In this document: piece after piece, positions 24,901-35,150 of the stretch
Layout of the letters: each line of letters begins with the position of its first letter
Numbering within the stretch: position 1 is the first letter of the stretch
Source: Henckelia pumila
Taxonomy: Eukaryota > Streptophyta > Magnoliopsida > Lamiales > Gesneriaceae
Length of the DNA: 64,000 bases
Reading direction: 5' to 3'
NCBI RefSeq assembly: GCF_033568475.1
Contig: NW_027331833.1
Span: forward strand, 4,588,001 to 4,652,000
Notes under the pieces: model-generated
What the model saw: only the letters and a program-made list of their open reading frames with translations
Database searches by the model: none
Told to the model about the DNA's origin: nothing
Made by a program: the position numbers and the translations under genes

Positions 24901-25214
24901 CTGCTGGCAGCTGTTGTGCTCAAATACTCTGGATTCAACAGCAGCTTAATGATTATGGGATTCGGTCGAGTGAAGCTCCAATCTACTGTGACAATACAAG
25001 TGCCATAGCCATCACTCACAATCCAGTGATGCACTCTAGGACAAAGCACATTGATGTCAGGCATCACTTTATCCGAGATCATGTCTTAAAGAAGGAAATC
25101 AGGCTGGAATACATCTCTACCGATCAGCAAGCAGCAGACATATTCACCAAGCCTCTACCGGACGCTAAGTTTTCATATTTTCGAAATATTCTTGGCTTAG
25201 TAGATTTAAATTAG
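21989..25214 (+). pseudogene. Copia pol: protease, integrase, RT, RNase H (disrupted)
   Basis: The protease active site WYLDSGCSRHMTG lies at 22073-22111 in the gag frame, but in-frame TAA codons follow at 22118 and 22130. From 22133 an open frame runs to 24697. It contains the GAG-pre-integrase zinc region ([14 protein letters not shown]), the integrase core ([28 protein letters not shown], consistent with D,D,E) and RT with the intact catalytic motif YVDDIIFGS. The frame breaks near 24692-24697 through the apparent loss of one T in a TTA codon. RNase H continues in another frame (24711-25214) with YSDADYAG and STAEAEYLA. The catalytic motifs survive, so the damage is recent. Confidence 0.93.
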
Positions 25215-25227
25215 TATGCATGTGTTT

Positions 25228-25236
25228 AGGGGGAAT
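25228..25236 (+). promoter_or_regulatory. Internal polypurine tract-like site after RNase H
   Basis: Just past the RNase H stop the sequence reads 'tttagggggaatg'. In ordinary Copia elements a site like this directly precedes the 3' LTR. Here 3.2 kb of extra ORF follows, so this may be the ancestral polypurine tract or one of several, as known in Sireviruses. Confidence 0.5.
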
Positions 25237-25578
25237 GATTGTCAATATGACATTAATAGATTAGCTGTTACGTTGCCATAAATATTGGCATATCATCCGC
25301 CTTTAACTAGTCTCTGACAGGCTTCGTACTAGCAGCTTGGTGCTTTGAACCAAATGACATTAATTGGGCGCCTTGATTATGCTCTTCAAAACCTTTTGAA
25401 ATTCAAAAATACTTTTCATGACGTCACCCTATGGCCCATAGGTTCCTATATATACTTCTTTACATTCGTATATCAATCTTTCACCTTTGCTAAAAGCTTT
25501 CATATTGTATTAAACGCATCATCGAATTATTCTCTAGATTTTGCTTACTCTCTGCTCGAGTTCTTATCTACAGCTATC

Positions 25579-28415
25579 ATGTCGATCCAGAAGACTTGCC
25601 TCGCAATCAACTTTGATTCCGTTGTTAAGGCAAACAACGCAGGAATATCTGAGGTCTTCACCATGCTTGAAGCCTCTGGACTGAAGAAATTTCTGGAATG
25701 CAGCGCCATCTGCGATTTGCCTGTTTTGAAGGAGTTCTTCGCAACCGCTCAAATCGAGCATGGGACTATCAAATGCTTGATCAAGACAGAGGTCTACTCC
25801 TTCAATCAGAAGTTCTTCGCCAGCACATTTGATCTGCCCTCCAGGGTTTGACAAAATGCACGGATCTTCCAGATGGTAACTGCTCTTATTGGTTGAAGGA
25901 GTTCTCAACTACTGATGCTCCGATCAAACTGCCGGCCCAGAAGACATCTCTCAAAGCTCCATTCAGGCTACTGACTAATATCGTGGCCAAGAATCTTCTG
26001 GCCAAGGCTGGATCTTACGACAAGGTGACGCTGGAGAAATTTCAATACATGGCTTGTATTGCCTCCAAGATCAACGTAAACTGGTCAGACATTCTGTTCA
26101 ATATTCTATGTGAAATGATCAGGGGCAAAGGGCAATCCGAGGGATTTGCTTTGCAAATCTGCCACATCTTGGGCATCCTTGGAGTGGACTTTTCCAAGAC
26201 TGAGCCTCTGCATCCCACCAAATGGCTCAACAAGTCTACGATTCTCAAATTCCTGAACAAGAAAGAGACTGCGGTCGACACCTTGCCCTCAACCGCAAAG
26301 GTTATTGCTATCCCTCAACCGCTTTCAACGGTTCCGGTCGTGGTCAAACCAGTCCATACCAAAAAGTCTGCCAAGCGTCAACTGATCATCGAATCTGACT
26401 CTGAAGATGAATCACGTGAGAATGTTCCACTGATTCAAGCTTTCAGCAAGTCATCCCCGACGGTCTCCAAAGCAGCTGTGTCATCCACGCCTGCAGGCGA
26501 GAAGAAGAGGCAGCACAAGAAGCTAAAGTCCCTTTCTGGACTTGCTCCTACCCTGCCAACGGTCGAGACTACTACCGTTGTTGCTTCTATTGCTCCTCGT
26601 CCTACAAAAGGTGTGATAATCCGGGAAGGTGCCTCATCAGCTCCTGAGGTCACTCTAGCTGATCCCAAAGACAAAGGGAAAGGTGTGATGATCTACATAC
26701 CCAAGGCTCAACCAGCAGCTACGATAGAACTCAATATGATCATCTCTCACATGCTCCGTACTGTCAAGCGTCATCTACAACGTTTTGACAGATGGCATCA
26801 CTCCCGCACTCACTTGACACTCGCTCAAATATTTCCCAAATGGAAATCTCTCAACGTCATTGAGCAGAAGATGCTTCTATTTGCTGATACTGAAGACATC
26901 GTGGAGGCTCTGGGAAGAAGACATCTCATAGACTTGAAGCTTCGAGGAAGCCTGCTATCTCTGCTAATTAATGAGCGTGTCAAGAATTTCAAATCCAAGA
27001 GTCCTACCGCTGCCGATGACTTTGTGATTTTGACTGGACTACAGGATAGTCTACGTCAAATCACTCAATTACTTCAGCACTTCCAAGCTCTAAACAATGT
27101 CAAAACACCAGCTTCAGCAGCCTGTTTACAAGCTTATGTGCTGGAAGCACAAGTGATGATGAAAACCTTTCTCACCCAAGATCAGGGTGAAGAAGACGTC
27201 TATGCTCTCCCTTCTTCAGATGGGATTCTGACCGATCTCATCACTGCTGACCTCTTTCAATCATCTGCTTTAAGATCGAGTGTGGCAGCATCTTCATCGG
27301 TCGACCCCTCCTCAACCGCAGTCCAAGCAGTTACTCAACCGGAAGCAGTTGTGATTGCTCACTCCTCTCCAGTGACGACCACTCACACTTCTCCCGGTCA
27401 TTCACAAGATGTTTTAGAAGTGGTTACACAAGAGATACCTGTCACTTCTGTGACAGAGGCTCCTTGCAGTAGTGAAGCAACAGTGCCCCCATCGGAGATA
27501 TCAAGCACTATTGTATCACCTGCATCTTCAGAACAGCAAGTGACTGATGCTGATCCAGCACTTCAACCGTCTCCATCTACTGAAAAGTTTATGGAAGATC
27601 TCATTATGGATGAACCAAGTGCTGATCCTGGTACTCCACCAACCATATTGGCTGCAGTCGAAACTATTATATCTCCAACTGTACCATTATTGGAAGGTCC
27701 ATCGGGTAGCTCTCCAGCCAGTTCACCCGCACCACATCATCGTGAGTCTAGCCCGGTTTCACCAAGAAATGACCCAGAAGGGCAAATGCTTCAGACTGAT
27801 GATTCTTTAATTGAAGCCATGGCCGCAGCTCTAGATCATACCTTGATAAATCGGCTTCATGAGCTCATGCAAACGGTTAGGTCCTTCTCTCAAGACATAA
27901 CAAACTCATCCTTATCGGTCGATAATTCACGCCAGACGATGATTCGGCATTTCGAGACCGTGTCTCGAGACCTTGCTCGTCTGTCCACAGAGATCACTAA
28001 TCATCATCGCACTCAAATCAACACGCTCTCTACCGTCTCTGAACAAGTTATCCGATCCGAAAACCGCCTTCATAAGCAGTTGAATGATCGGATGGACACT
28101 ATGCAAGCCACTCTACTTGCTCAAATCGATGCAAAAATGGACACTATGCAAGCCTGCCTTGGCACTCAACTCACTGAGGTCATCCTTCGACTCAACCAAG
28201 GTGATGCCAAAAGGGGGAAGAAGAGCAACGTAGAGCAGCAGAGGCAAGAAGACGTGAAGAAGAGTCCAGAAGAAAAGAAGAGGCCGACAGAAGAAGAAGA
28301 GAAGGCGATAGGTCAGGAGGAGCCAGTTGGTTCAAAAGATGAACAACTTATCTCTTTTTTACTTATCGCAGCTGTATTTTTTTGTAGGTGTAATAAAAAT
28401 GCTTATTGTACTTAA
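25579..28415 (+). pseudogene. Third ORF of the Copia element (env-position protein, unknown function)
   Basis: Two frames together cover about 940 codons. The first starts with ATG at 25579 (MSIQKTCLAINFDSV) and ends at 25851; the second is open from 25848 to 28415 and overlaps it by four bases in the -1 frame. The N-terminal 200 residues form a compact domain (FFASTFDLP, INVNWSDILFNILCEMIRGK) seen in many retrotransposon proteins annotated as uncharacterised in asterid genomes, from memory. The middle is rich in Ser, Pro and Thr. The C-terminal part is helical with repeated MDTMQA and a basic-acidic tail, then a short hydrophobic end (LISFLLIAAVFF). The position matches the env-like ORF of Sireviruses, but no signal peptide or clear envelope features are visible. 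The break may be a mutation or a programmed -1 shift. Confidence 0.8.
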
Positions 28416-28491
28416 TGAAATTCATTCTCTCAATGAAGTTCATTTTAATGATTTCATATTGTTCTTGGAGCACTTAAGTTTTGTCATCACC

Positions 28492-28504
28492 AAAAAGGGG
28501 GAAA
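28492..28504 (+). promoter_or_regulatory. Polypurine tract next to the 3' LTR
   Basis: A purine run of five A, five G and three A lies immediately before the TG of the 3' LTR. It would prime plus-strand DNA synthesis. Confidence 0.85.
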
Positions 28505-28505
28505 T

Positions 28506-29840
28506 TGTTGAATCCGATATTTTGGTGATAACAAACAACAACTCATTGTATAGGAATGTGCTGCCAACCATTGTATTTCAGGAATCTACTACAACTTCTA
28601 CCGGAATCTTGTCAACCGCCTTTGCTCTCGACCGGCTGAAGTCACAAGCCTATCGACTGGCTATCAAAACCAGCAGAAGATAAATCTATCTACCGGAAGC
28701 TTGTCAACCGCCTTTGTCTCTCGACCGGTTGAAGTCACAAGCTTATCGACTGGTTATTCAAACCAGCAGAGGACAAATATCTCTACAGGTAGAATGCCAA
28801 CTGCCTATCAGGATATCTCAAGACAAGTACCTGTGACAAGATGTTCTTTGCAAGATCTTTTATTAAAAGCAGAACCGGCGTGTCAGAAGATATGTTGACT
28901 CCTGCAATCGAGACAACAGGTTGCACCAAAATGGCAAAAACACAGAATGACTACAGATAAAGCATTCGACCGTTTATTCCAGTTTTGGACCCTGGAAGTT
29001 GTCTGCAGTGTACGATCTTCATGCAGAATCATCAATGCATTTATGAGCATTAAATGTGCATTCAATGCAGCATCAGAACGTTCAAAATAAAGACGTTGAT
29101 GATTGACCTATATAAAGGGAAGATTGCTCAAGAAGTGACAACAACGTCTACAACAAAAAAAAAGAGAGACAAGCATTTCAGAAAAATCTCAATCAACTCA
29201 ATCACTTGAATAATATCAGAAGTCCTCATCTGATATACTTGAGCACACTTACAAGATCACTCATCTGCTGCTCAAATAAACCCTCGCCTACAGTTCACAT
29301 ATCTGATCGTCAAGGATCATCCTAGGGTTTTCAAGCCTCTCGACCGCTCTGCAGTTTGAGAAGCTCAACTCAACTATACACATTGTTGAAGAGAATTGAA
29401 GCTACTCTGAAAGTTTCCACCAGTCTGATAAGAACTGAGAATCTTATCTGTGTAAATCTAGGAGTTTCGGATTAGGCATTGGATAAGTCCTAAGTCTGAA
29501 GTGGGTGTATTACAAGACGTTGTAATAACCAAAGTCTTCTAGTGAATTCCTTCCTAAGTGGAAGAAGGGGAGACGTAGAAGGATTAAGCCTTCGAACTTC
29601 CATAAATCGTGTCTTAGTCTTTACTGCTATTTATCTTACATTCTGCTCATACATTGCATTATAAACTTTGCATCACTAAAACCTCTGAACTATTTCCGCA
29701 CTATTTAAGTTGTTCAAACCGTTTTAGAAGTTGAGAAAACAGATTAAGTGAACTAAACCTCACTTGATCATTTTGAAAAAGAAGAAGAAAAGTTTCAGAG
29801 TGTATTCACCCCCCCTCTACCCTCTGAACCGATCCCAACA
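28506..29840 (+). repeat. 3' LTR of the Copia element
   Basis: Same length as the 5' LTR and nearly identical. I count five substitutions by eye: the 'ccggaa(g/t)cttg' site, the 'accctg(a/g)aag' site, 'ctca(g/a)tcaac', 'cgtg(c/t)ctt' and 'gaacc(t/g)atcc'. It is followed by the AAAAC target duplication. Confidence 0.95.
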
Positions 29841-29845
29841 AAAAC

Positions 29846-30349
29846 TACACAATTAAACAAAAAATACCACAAGTAAAAAAATAAATAATTGTCTATTACC
29901 TATAGCGTACTAATATTGAATTATCAAAATTGGGAAAAGTAAGAGGATTTTATTTAGTGAAAAAAAAAATCAAAAACTAACATTTGATTGAGCTACAATG
30001 ATTCACTACAAAGTTAGTGGATTAAAAGATGCAACACAACGTGAACTATTGAAAATATTAAATGGGTTAAGTTGTATAAAACTCAAATATACAAGTATCT
30101 CTTTTAGTGTAAATTAAGAGTTCACTCGCCTTAAGTGGTTATATTGCATTATTGCAAAAAATCAAAGTTCATGATAGACTGTACGTACTTGTGATGTCCG
30201 AGACTGACAAGAGGGTGGAGAATAATCGTCGGTGTCAAGAAGTTAAAAGAATTAAGCGGCTCTTGAGTCTTGACAGACTTTTAGGAGAAGAAGAATTTGA
30301 ATGAACCGATTTTATACCGAAATGAGAGAGGTTTCAGACTACGTAAGTA
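29846..30349. other. Intergenic, possibly decayed internal part of a TRIM element
   Basis: No gene is recognised. The last 160 bases before the 5S-like LTR might be remnant internal sequence of the same element, but no primer-binding site was found. Confidence 0.3.
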
Positions 30350-30599
30350 TGTTACTGAACGGTTTGGGCTTGTAAATTTTGATAGGAACTACTCATATCA
30401 TCAAGGTGAATATCTTCTTTTTGAGATCTCATCGTATATATGAGAACTCCAAAGTTAAGCATGTTTGACTTGAGACAATTATAGGATGAACGACCCTTGA
30501 GAAGTTTCAGAGGATGTGTGCGAGTGAGGACGAACATAAGCATGCTGGAAAGATCCTTGTTGATATAGTGGGGATAGCCGTCGGATCTGGAATGTTATA
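30350..30599 (+). mobile_element. Solo LTR of a Cassandra-type TRIM carrying 5S rRNA-like sequence
   Basis: About 250 bp run from TGTTACTG to ATGTTATA. Near 30441-30540 the sequence follows plant 5S rRNA: 'agaactccaaagttaagcat' corresponds to the 5S box A region, and 'aggatgaacgaccc' followed by 'gaagtt' to the box C region. Cassandra terminal-repeat retrotransposons are known for LTRs that carry such 5S-derived internal promoters. Many substitutions show it is old. No second LTR or target duplication was found, hence solo LTR or fragment. Confidence 0.7.
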
Positions 30600-30911
30600 G
30601 TATGTATCATTAATTGCCAAAAAAATATATTAAGAAAATAATACATATAACAAAAGACCAAAAAAAAGTAATGAAATCCATAATAAGACAAACAAAAGAA
30701 AATTATACAATAAAAAAAACATTACAAAATTTAATCCATTTTTTAAAAATAATTAAAAAAATATGTTTATTTCAAAATCGATTTGAGAGTAATTATTTAG
30801 TATGAATTGTCAAAAAGTTTCTATACTACTGTCTGTAGAGTTGTAATTTTGTTTTGAATTATATTACTCCAACACGTGTTTTTCACGTGCAACACACGTG
30901 CATTGTTGCTA

Positions 30912-30991
<80 letters not shown>
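30912..30991. repeat. Compound (TA)n(TG)n microsatellite
   Basis: About 21 TA units are followed directly by about 18 TG units. Open frames on both strands here are artefacts of the repeat (poly Ile-Tyr, Val-Cys or Thr-His). Confidence 0.95.
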
Positions 30992-30994
<3 letters not shown>

Positions 30995-31348
30995 GACAAC
31001 TGTTTTATAAAAAAAAAATTTACAATTAAAAATTATTATATATTGTTTTCGCCATTGATATATACAGAGCCGAAGGCTGGCACTGGGTGCGAAAGCCGCC
31101 CTCAACTCCTCCAAGCCTCTTATAGCGAGATCTATTTCATTAAGAAATATTTATTTTTAAAATAATTTAGCACTTTGTTCTTTTCAATTTAGTCAAAACC
31201 CCTCGTAGTCCGACTGATTCTGAAATTTAATAATTTTTTTTGAAAGATTAAATTTAATAATTAAATTTCTTTTTTAAGAAACTATTGATCCACCTTATCC
31301 AAAGACACAGTTATTCAACTATTATTATTATTACATAGGAAGAGACAT

Positions 31349-31678
31349 TTGTCTGAGAGACAAATATTAAAAAAACAAAAGAGAAAAGAATTTTGTAATA
31401 CTCAGAAAGATGCGAAGAAGAAACAATTTTGGAAAAAAGATAAGGATAAAAAGCCTTTAATTACCTGTCATAAATGTGGTAGACCTGGACATTATGCTAA
31501 TCAATGTTGGGCTAAAGAGAAAATTAAATCTCTTGATATCTCTGATGATATTAAAAATACTTTATACGAAATTGTCATGAAAAATTACTCTGAATATTCT
31601 TATACTTCTGATTCCAGTCAAGATACTGATGATATTATTAATCTTGATAATGATTCTTTAAACTCTTCAGAAGATTGA
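31349..31678 (+). pseudogene. Viral coat-protein C-terminal fragment with zinc knuckle
   Basis: The frame carries the CCHC motif CHKCGRPGHYANQC flanked by a lysine-rich stretch and followed by an acidic Ser/Asp-rich tail. This is the usual nucleic-acid-binding end of caulimovirid coat proteins. It ends at a premature stop (31676-31678) and is followed by an internal deletion that joins it to RT sequence near 31850. Confidence 0.8.
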
Positions 31679-31849
31679 GATAATTGCATCCAAGGTCAGT
31701 CTTCTAATTGTTGCAATTATATTATTGATAATGATGAATTTTATAAGTTAAAATCTCAATTTGATGACTTAAGTATTAATGTTTTATCTGATGATAAAAT
31801 TATTGAATTTTTAAAATTAATTAAAGATCCTAATCTTCGTACTATTTAG

Positions 31850-33110
31850 AATTATGTAAGAAAGAGATTCAATCTCTTTTAGATAAAAAGTTGATAACTC
31901 CTTCCCAATCTCCTTGGTCTTGTACTGCTTTTTATGTCAATAAACATTCTGATATTGAAAGAGGTGTTGCTCGTCTAGTAATAAATTATAAACCTTTAAA
32001 TAAAGTTTTAAAATGGATTAGGCATCCTATTCCTAATAAAAAAGATCTTCTTGATAGATTATTACATGCTTTAATATTCTCTAAATTTGATTTAAAGTCA
32101 GGATTTTGGCAGATCCAAATTGATAAGGATGATAGATATAAAACTGTTTTAAAGTTCCAATAAGACATTATGAATGGAATGTTATGCCTTTTGGTCTAAA
32201 GAATGCTCCTTCAGAATTTCAGCAGATTATGAATGATATTTTTACCCCTTATAGTGACTTTATTATTGTTTACATAGATAATATTCTTATATTCTCAAAA
32301 AATATTGAGACTCATTTTAAACATTTAAATATATTTAAAACTCTTATTATTCAAAATGGATTAGTTATTTCTAAACCCAAAATGATTTTATTTCAAACCA
32401 ATATTAAATTTTTAGGTCATAATATTGACAAAGTTCATATTATCCCTATTCAAAGAAGTATAGAATTTGGTAATAAATTTCCTGATATTATTACTGATAA
32501 GACTCAATTACAAAGATTTTTAAGTAGTTTAAATTATATATCTGCTTATATTAAGAATTTAGCTAATGATACTGCTATTTTATATGATGAACTTAAGAAA
32601 AATTCTTCCCCTTGGACTAATCAACATACCAATTCTGTCAAGAGAATTAAAGAAAAAATTAAACATATTCCTTGCTTAATAATTTCTAATCCTAGTTGGA
32701 AAAAAATTGTTGAAACAGATGCTTCGGATATAGGCTTTGGAAGTATTTTAAAACAATTAAAACCCCAAAGTAAAGAAGAATATCTTGTTAGATTCCATTC
32801 AGAAAAGTGGAATTCTGCTCAGAAAAATTATTTTACAGTTGCAAAAGAAATTCTTTCTATTGTTAAATGTATTCTGAAATTTCAGGATGATCTTTACAAT
32901 CAGAAATTTATTATTAAAACAGATTGCAAATCTGCAAAATATATGTGTAATAAAGATTTTAAACATGATGTTTCTAAACAAATGTTTACCAGATGGCAAG
33001 CTAATTTAGCTCCTTTTGATTTTGAAATTATTTATAAAAAAGGAGAAGAAAATTATCTTCCTGATTTCTTAACCCGTGAATATTTATCTAATAATGACAG
33101 GAATGAATAG
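31850..33110 (+). pseudogene. Viral reverse transcriptase-RNase H (frameshifted, altered catalytic motif)
   Basis: The first part (to about 32163) has the RT fingers with RLVINYKPLNKVLKW and FSKFDLKSGFWQI. A one-base shift near 32150 moves the frame to 32184-33110, which has MPFGLKNAPSEFQ and the polymerase motif read here as YIDN, where active enzymes have a second aspartate (YxDD). RNase H follows with VETDAS, AKEILSIVK, KTDCKSAKYM and a FDFEIIYKKGEENYLPDFLTR end typical of the family. The protein would be inactive as it stands. Confidence 0.85.
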
Positions 33111-34515
33111 GGGTCGAGGTGAATTTTCCTCTTATAGAGGAAGAGGAGGAAGAGGAAAACCCCCAAATTAATTATATTGGCAGTGCTCCAAGGCTGATAG
33201 CCCAATTTGGAAATCAACGTCTCATAGGCCAACATATTTCTAGTTCTTATGATAGTAATACTATCCAAAAAAATGATCTTTTATATGATGAGTTTCAAGA
33301 ATTCTTGAAACAAAAAGGCAAGAATAAGGTAATTTATGATTCTGAAGAATCTTATGCAAACATTGCAAAAGAAAATGAAAATGATTCAGTATTATATACT
33401 TAAAATAAAAATAGAAAAATTATTCTTCTCATAGAAGAAGAAGATGAGCAATGGAAAAATACTCCTTGAATTATCATGGATAGATATCTATCACATACAT
33501 CATATGTTCATGGTGCTTACAAGCCAAGAGGATATTATGAAAACCTCTTAATCTCTACCAAAACGGTGGAAATTACCCATTTTCAGAGTAATACTCAGCA
33601 AACGGAAAGTTATAACTTTTCCAAATTTATTATTAAGAAAATTATTTCTATTAAAGAATGGGGAATTTTTCCATTAGCAGAAAAAGAATTCTATTATACT
33701 CAAAAGCAAATTGCTTTTAAATATAATTATTGGGATTATATACATAGTTTTTATACAACTCTATTCTATGAAAATTCAAAAAGAAAAAATTCTTGGTTCT
33801 TGAAAATATGTGAAAATAATTCACATGATAATATTCCTAACTGGTTAATAAATTGGTGGCAATTCTTTGGGCCTTCATCAAAATCCTTCCTGAAGACTTC
33901 AAAAATTACTTTGAAGATTGGATCAGATTCTCTCCAAATGTTATACAGAACATGATTACAAATTGGGTCAACAATAATTTATCCTGCAATTTTTTTATTG
34001 AATTCGGCATCCCATGGATCTGGAAATGGCCACCAAAATTCGGATATAATGATTATGGAATCCCTTGCTTATGGAGGAAAAGTTTATCAAAATTCTGGGA
34101 AAAATTGCTCAGAAATGATCCTGAAACTGGAAAACCACATGACATAGAGATATTACAAAAAATGGAAGAAAATATCTCTCAATACAAAAATGACTTTGCA
34201 CAACAGGAGAAGGAAATTCAATCTGATGTGATAAGTCCCTTCAAAATTATCACTCAGAAATATTAAGAAATCTACTCAAAAGAACAGATGATCGACTTAT
34301 ATGTTGAAGAAATGAAAAAAGATTTGTTTAAAAATATTGGTAGTACTGATTCAAAATCTGATCAGTCCATGACTTCAAATGACAGCCATAATCAGTTTAT
34401 CAAATTAATGCATATGCAAGATGGACAAGATCCCGAAGATGATAATCTTGAAGAAAATCAAATTGATGAAACTTTTGAAAAACTAAAAGCATCGCTCAAG
34501 TCCAAGATTGGATAA
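33094..34515 (+). pseudogene. Viral second ORF, unknown function, broken into pieces
   Basis: The likely start ATG at 33094 overlaps the end of the RNase H frame and opens with an arginine-glycine-rich stretch (SSYRGRGGRGKPP), suggesting nucleic-acid binding. A stop or shift follows, and the body is split over frames at 33119-33403, 33476-33955, 33853-34266 and 34288-34515. Readable landmarks are YKPRGYYENLL, WLINWWQFFGP, FGIPWIWKWPPKFG and an acidic tail. A second ORF downstream of RNase H occurs in florendoviruses and some relatives; its function is not known to me. Confidence 0.65.
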
Positions 34516-34519
34516 GAAA

Positions 34520-35150
34520 GGAATCTTTTAGGTAATATATCTCTTTCATCTTTTATAAAAATTGTCAGAAGTCATATTACTTTTAAAAGATGTAATAATG
34601 CATCTTTACTTTTTATTATTTTAATAAAAGTTGTAGCGTGGAATCCGGGGTTTGATGTTCGGCTCTTCCTATTTATAGGTGTGTTTTGTAAGTTTAGAGG
34701 CACGCTTGAGTTTGCTCGTCTCTCTCTCTTCTCTATCTCTCTCTTGTAATAAAAGTCTTTCTTTTAATAAAAGTTTGAAGTTTCTGGTCGCAATCTTTGT
34801 AAGTAATTCTCTTTTATTTTGTTTATTTTGTATATTTTGTTTATTTTTATATTTTGATTTAGCCTAATAACAGGCTAAGTCCTCTATGCTAGATCATAAC
34901 TATCCTACGACATGACCATGGTATTGTAATGGTCGATGATATTATGGTAATCTGAAGGTTGGTTAAAATTTTTTATAAGGTTCGAGGTTAATATTAAGTA
35001 GCTCATATTCATGTACTACCCTTCAGCTCGTTTGTGCCGAGTAATGACTTTTAGAGCATTGTGGGTATTTGTTTTGAATCTTGATCTACTTAATTAGTCT
35101 CGGTAAACTCCTTATATTTTTTTTGTAAAAATTTATTTAACTAATAAATT
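34520..35150 (+). promoter_or_regulatory. Viral intergenic region: promoter, leader and polyadenylation signals
   Basis: A TATA-like 'tatttata' near 34670 is followed about 40 bases later by a CT-rich run (34719-34747) and by two AATAAA signals near 34748 and 34765. Caulimovirid pregenomic-RNA promoters have this order of TATA box, CT-rich initiator and leader, and short-distance polyadenylation signal. A noncoding leader continues to the former movement-protein start near 35150. Confidence 0.6.

Larger units (their letters stand above)
18588..29840 (+). mobile_element. Ty1/Copia retrotransposon, Sirevirus-like, with third ORF
   Basis: The element has two 1335-bp LTRs beginning TGTTGAATCC and ending CCCAACA, and is flanked by the direct repeat AAAAC (18583-18587 and 29841-29845). 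Internal order is primer-binding site, gag, protease, integrase, reverse transcriptase, RNase H, a third large ORF, polypurine tract. Integrase before RT defines Copia. Long LTRs, a large gag and an extra ORF after pol are the signature of the Sirevirus lineage. The two LTRs differ at about five positions, so insertion was recent. The copy is not autonomous now: pol carries two stops in the protease region and a frameshift in RNase H, and the third ORF has a frame change. Confidence 0.95.

Noticed and set aside
25579-28415. Calling the third Copia ORF an envelope gene
   Set aside because: No signal peptide, fusion peptide or clear transmembrane anchor pair is visible; only its position fits.
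30821-31165. Frames of 97 and 103 residues on both strands
   Set aside because: They are built from the TA/TG microsatellite (poly Tyr-Ile, Val-Cys, Thr-His).
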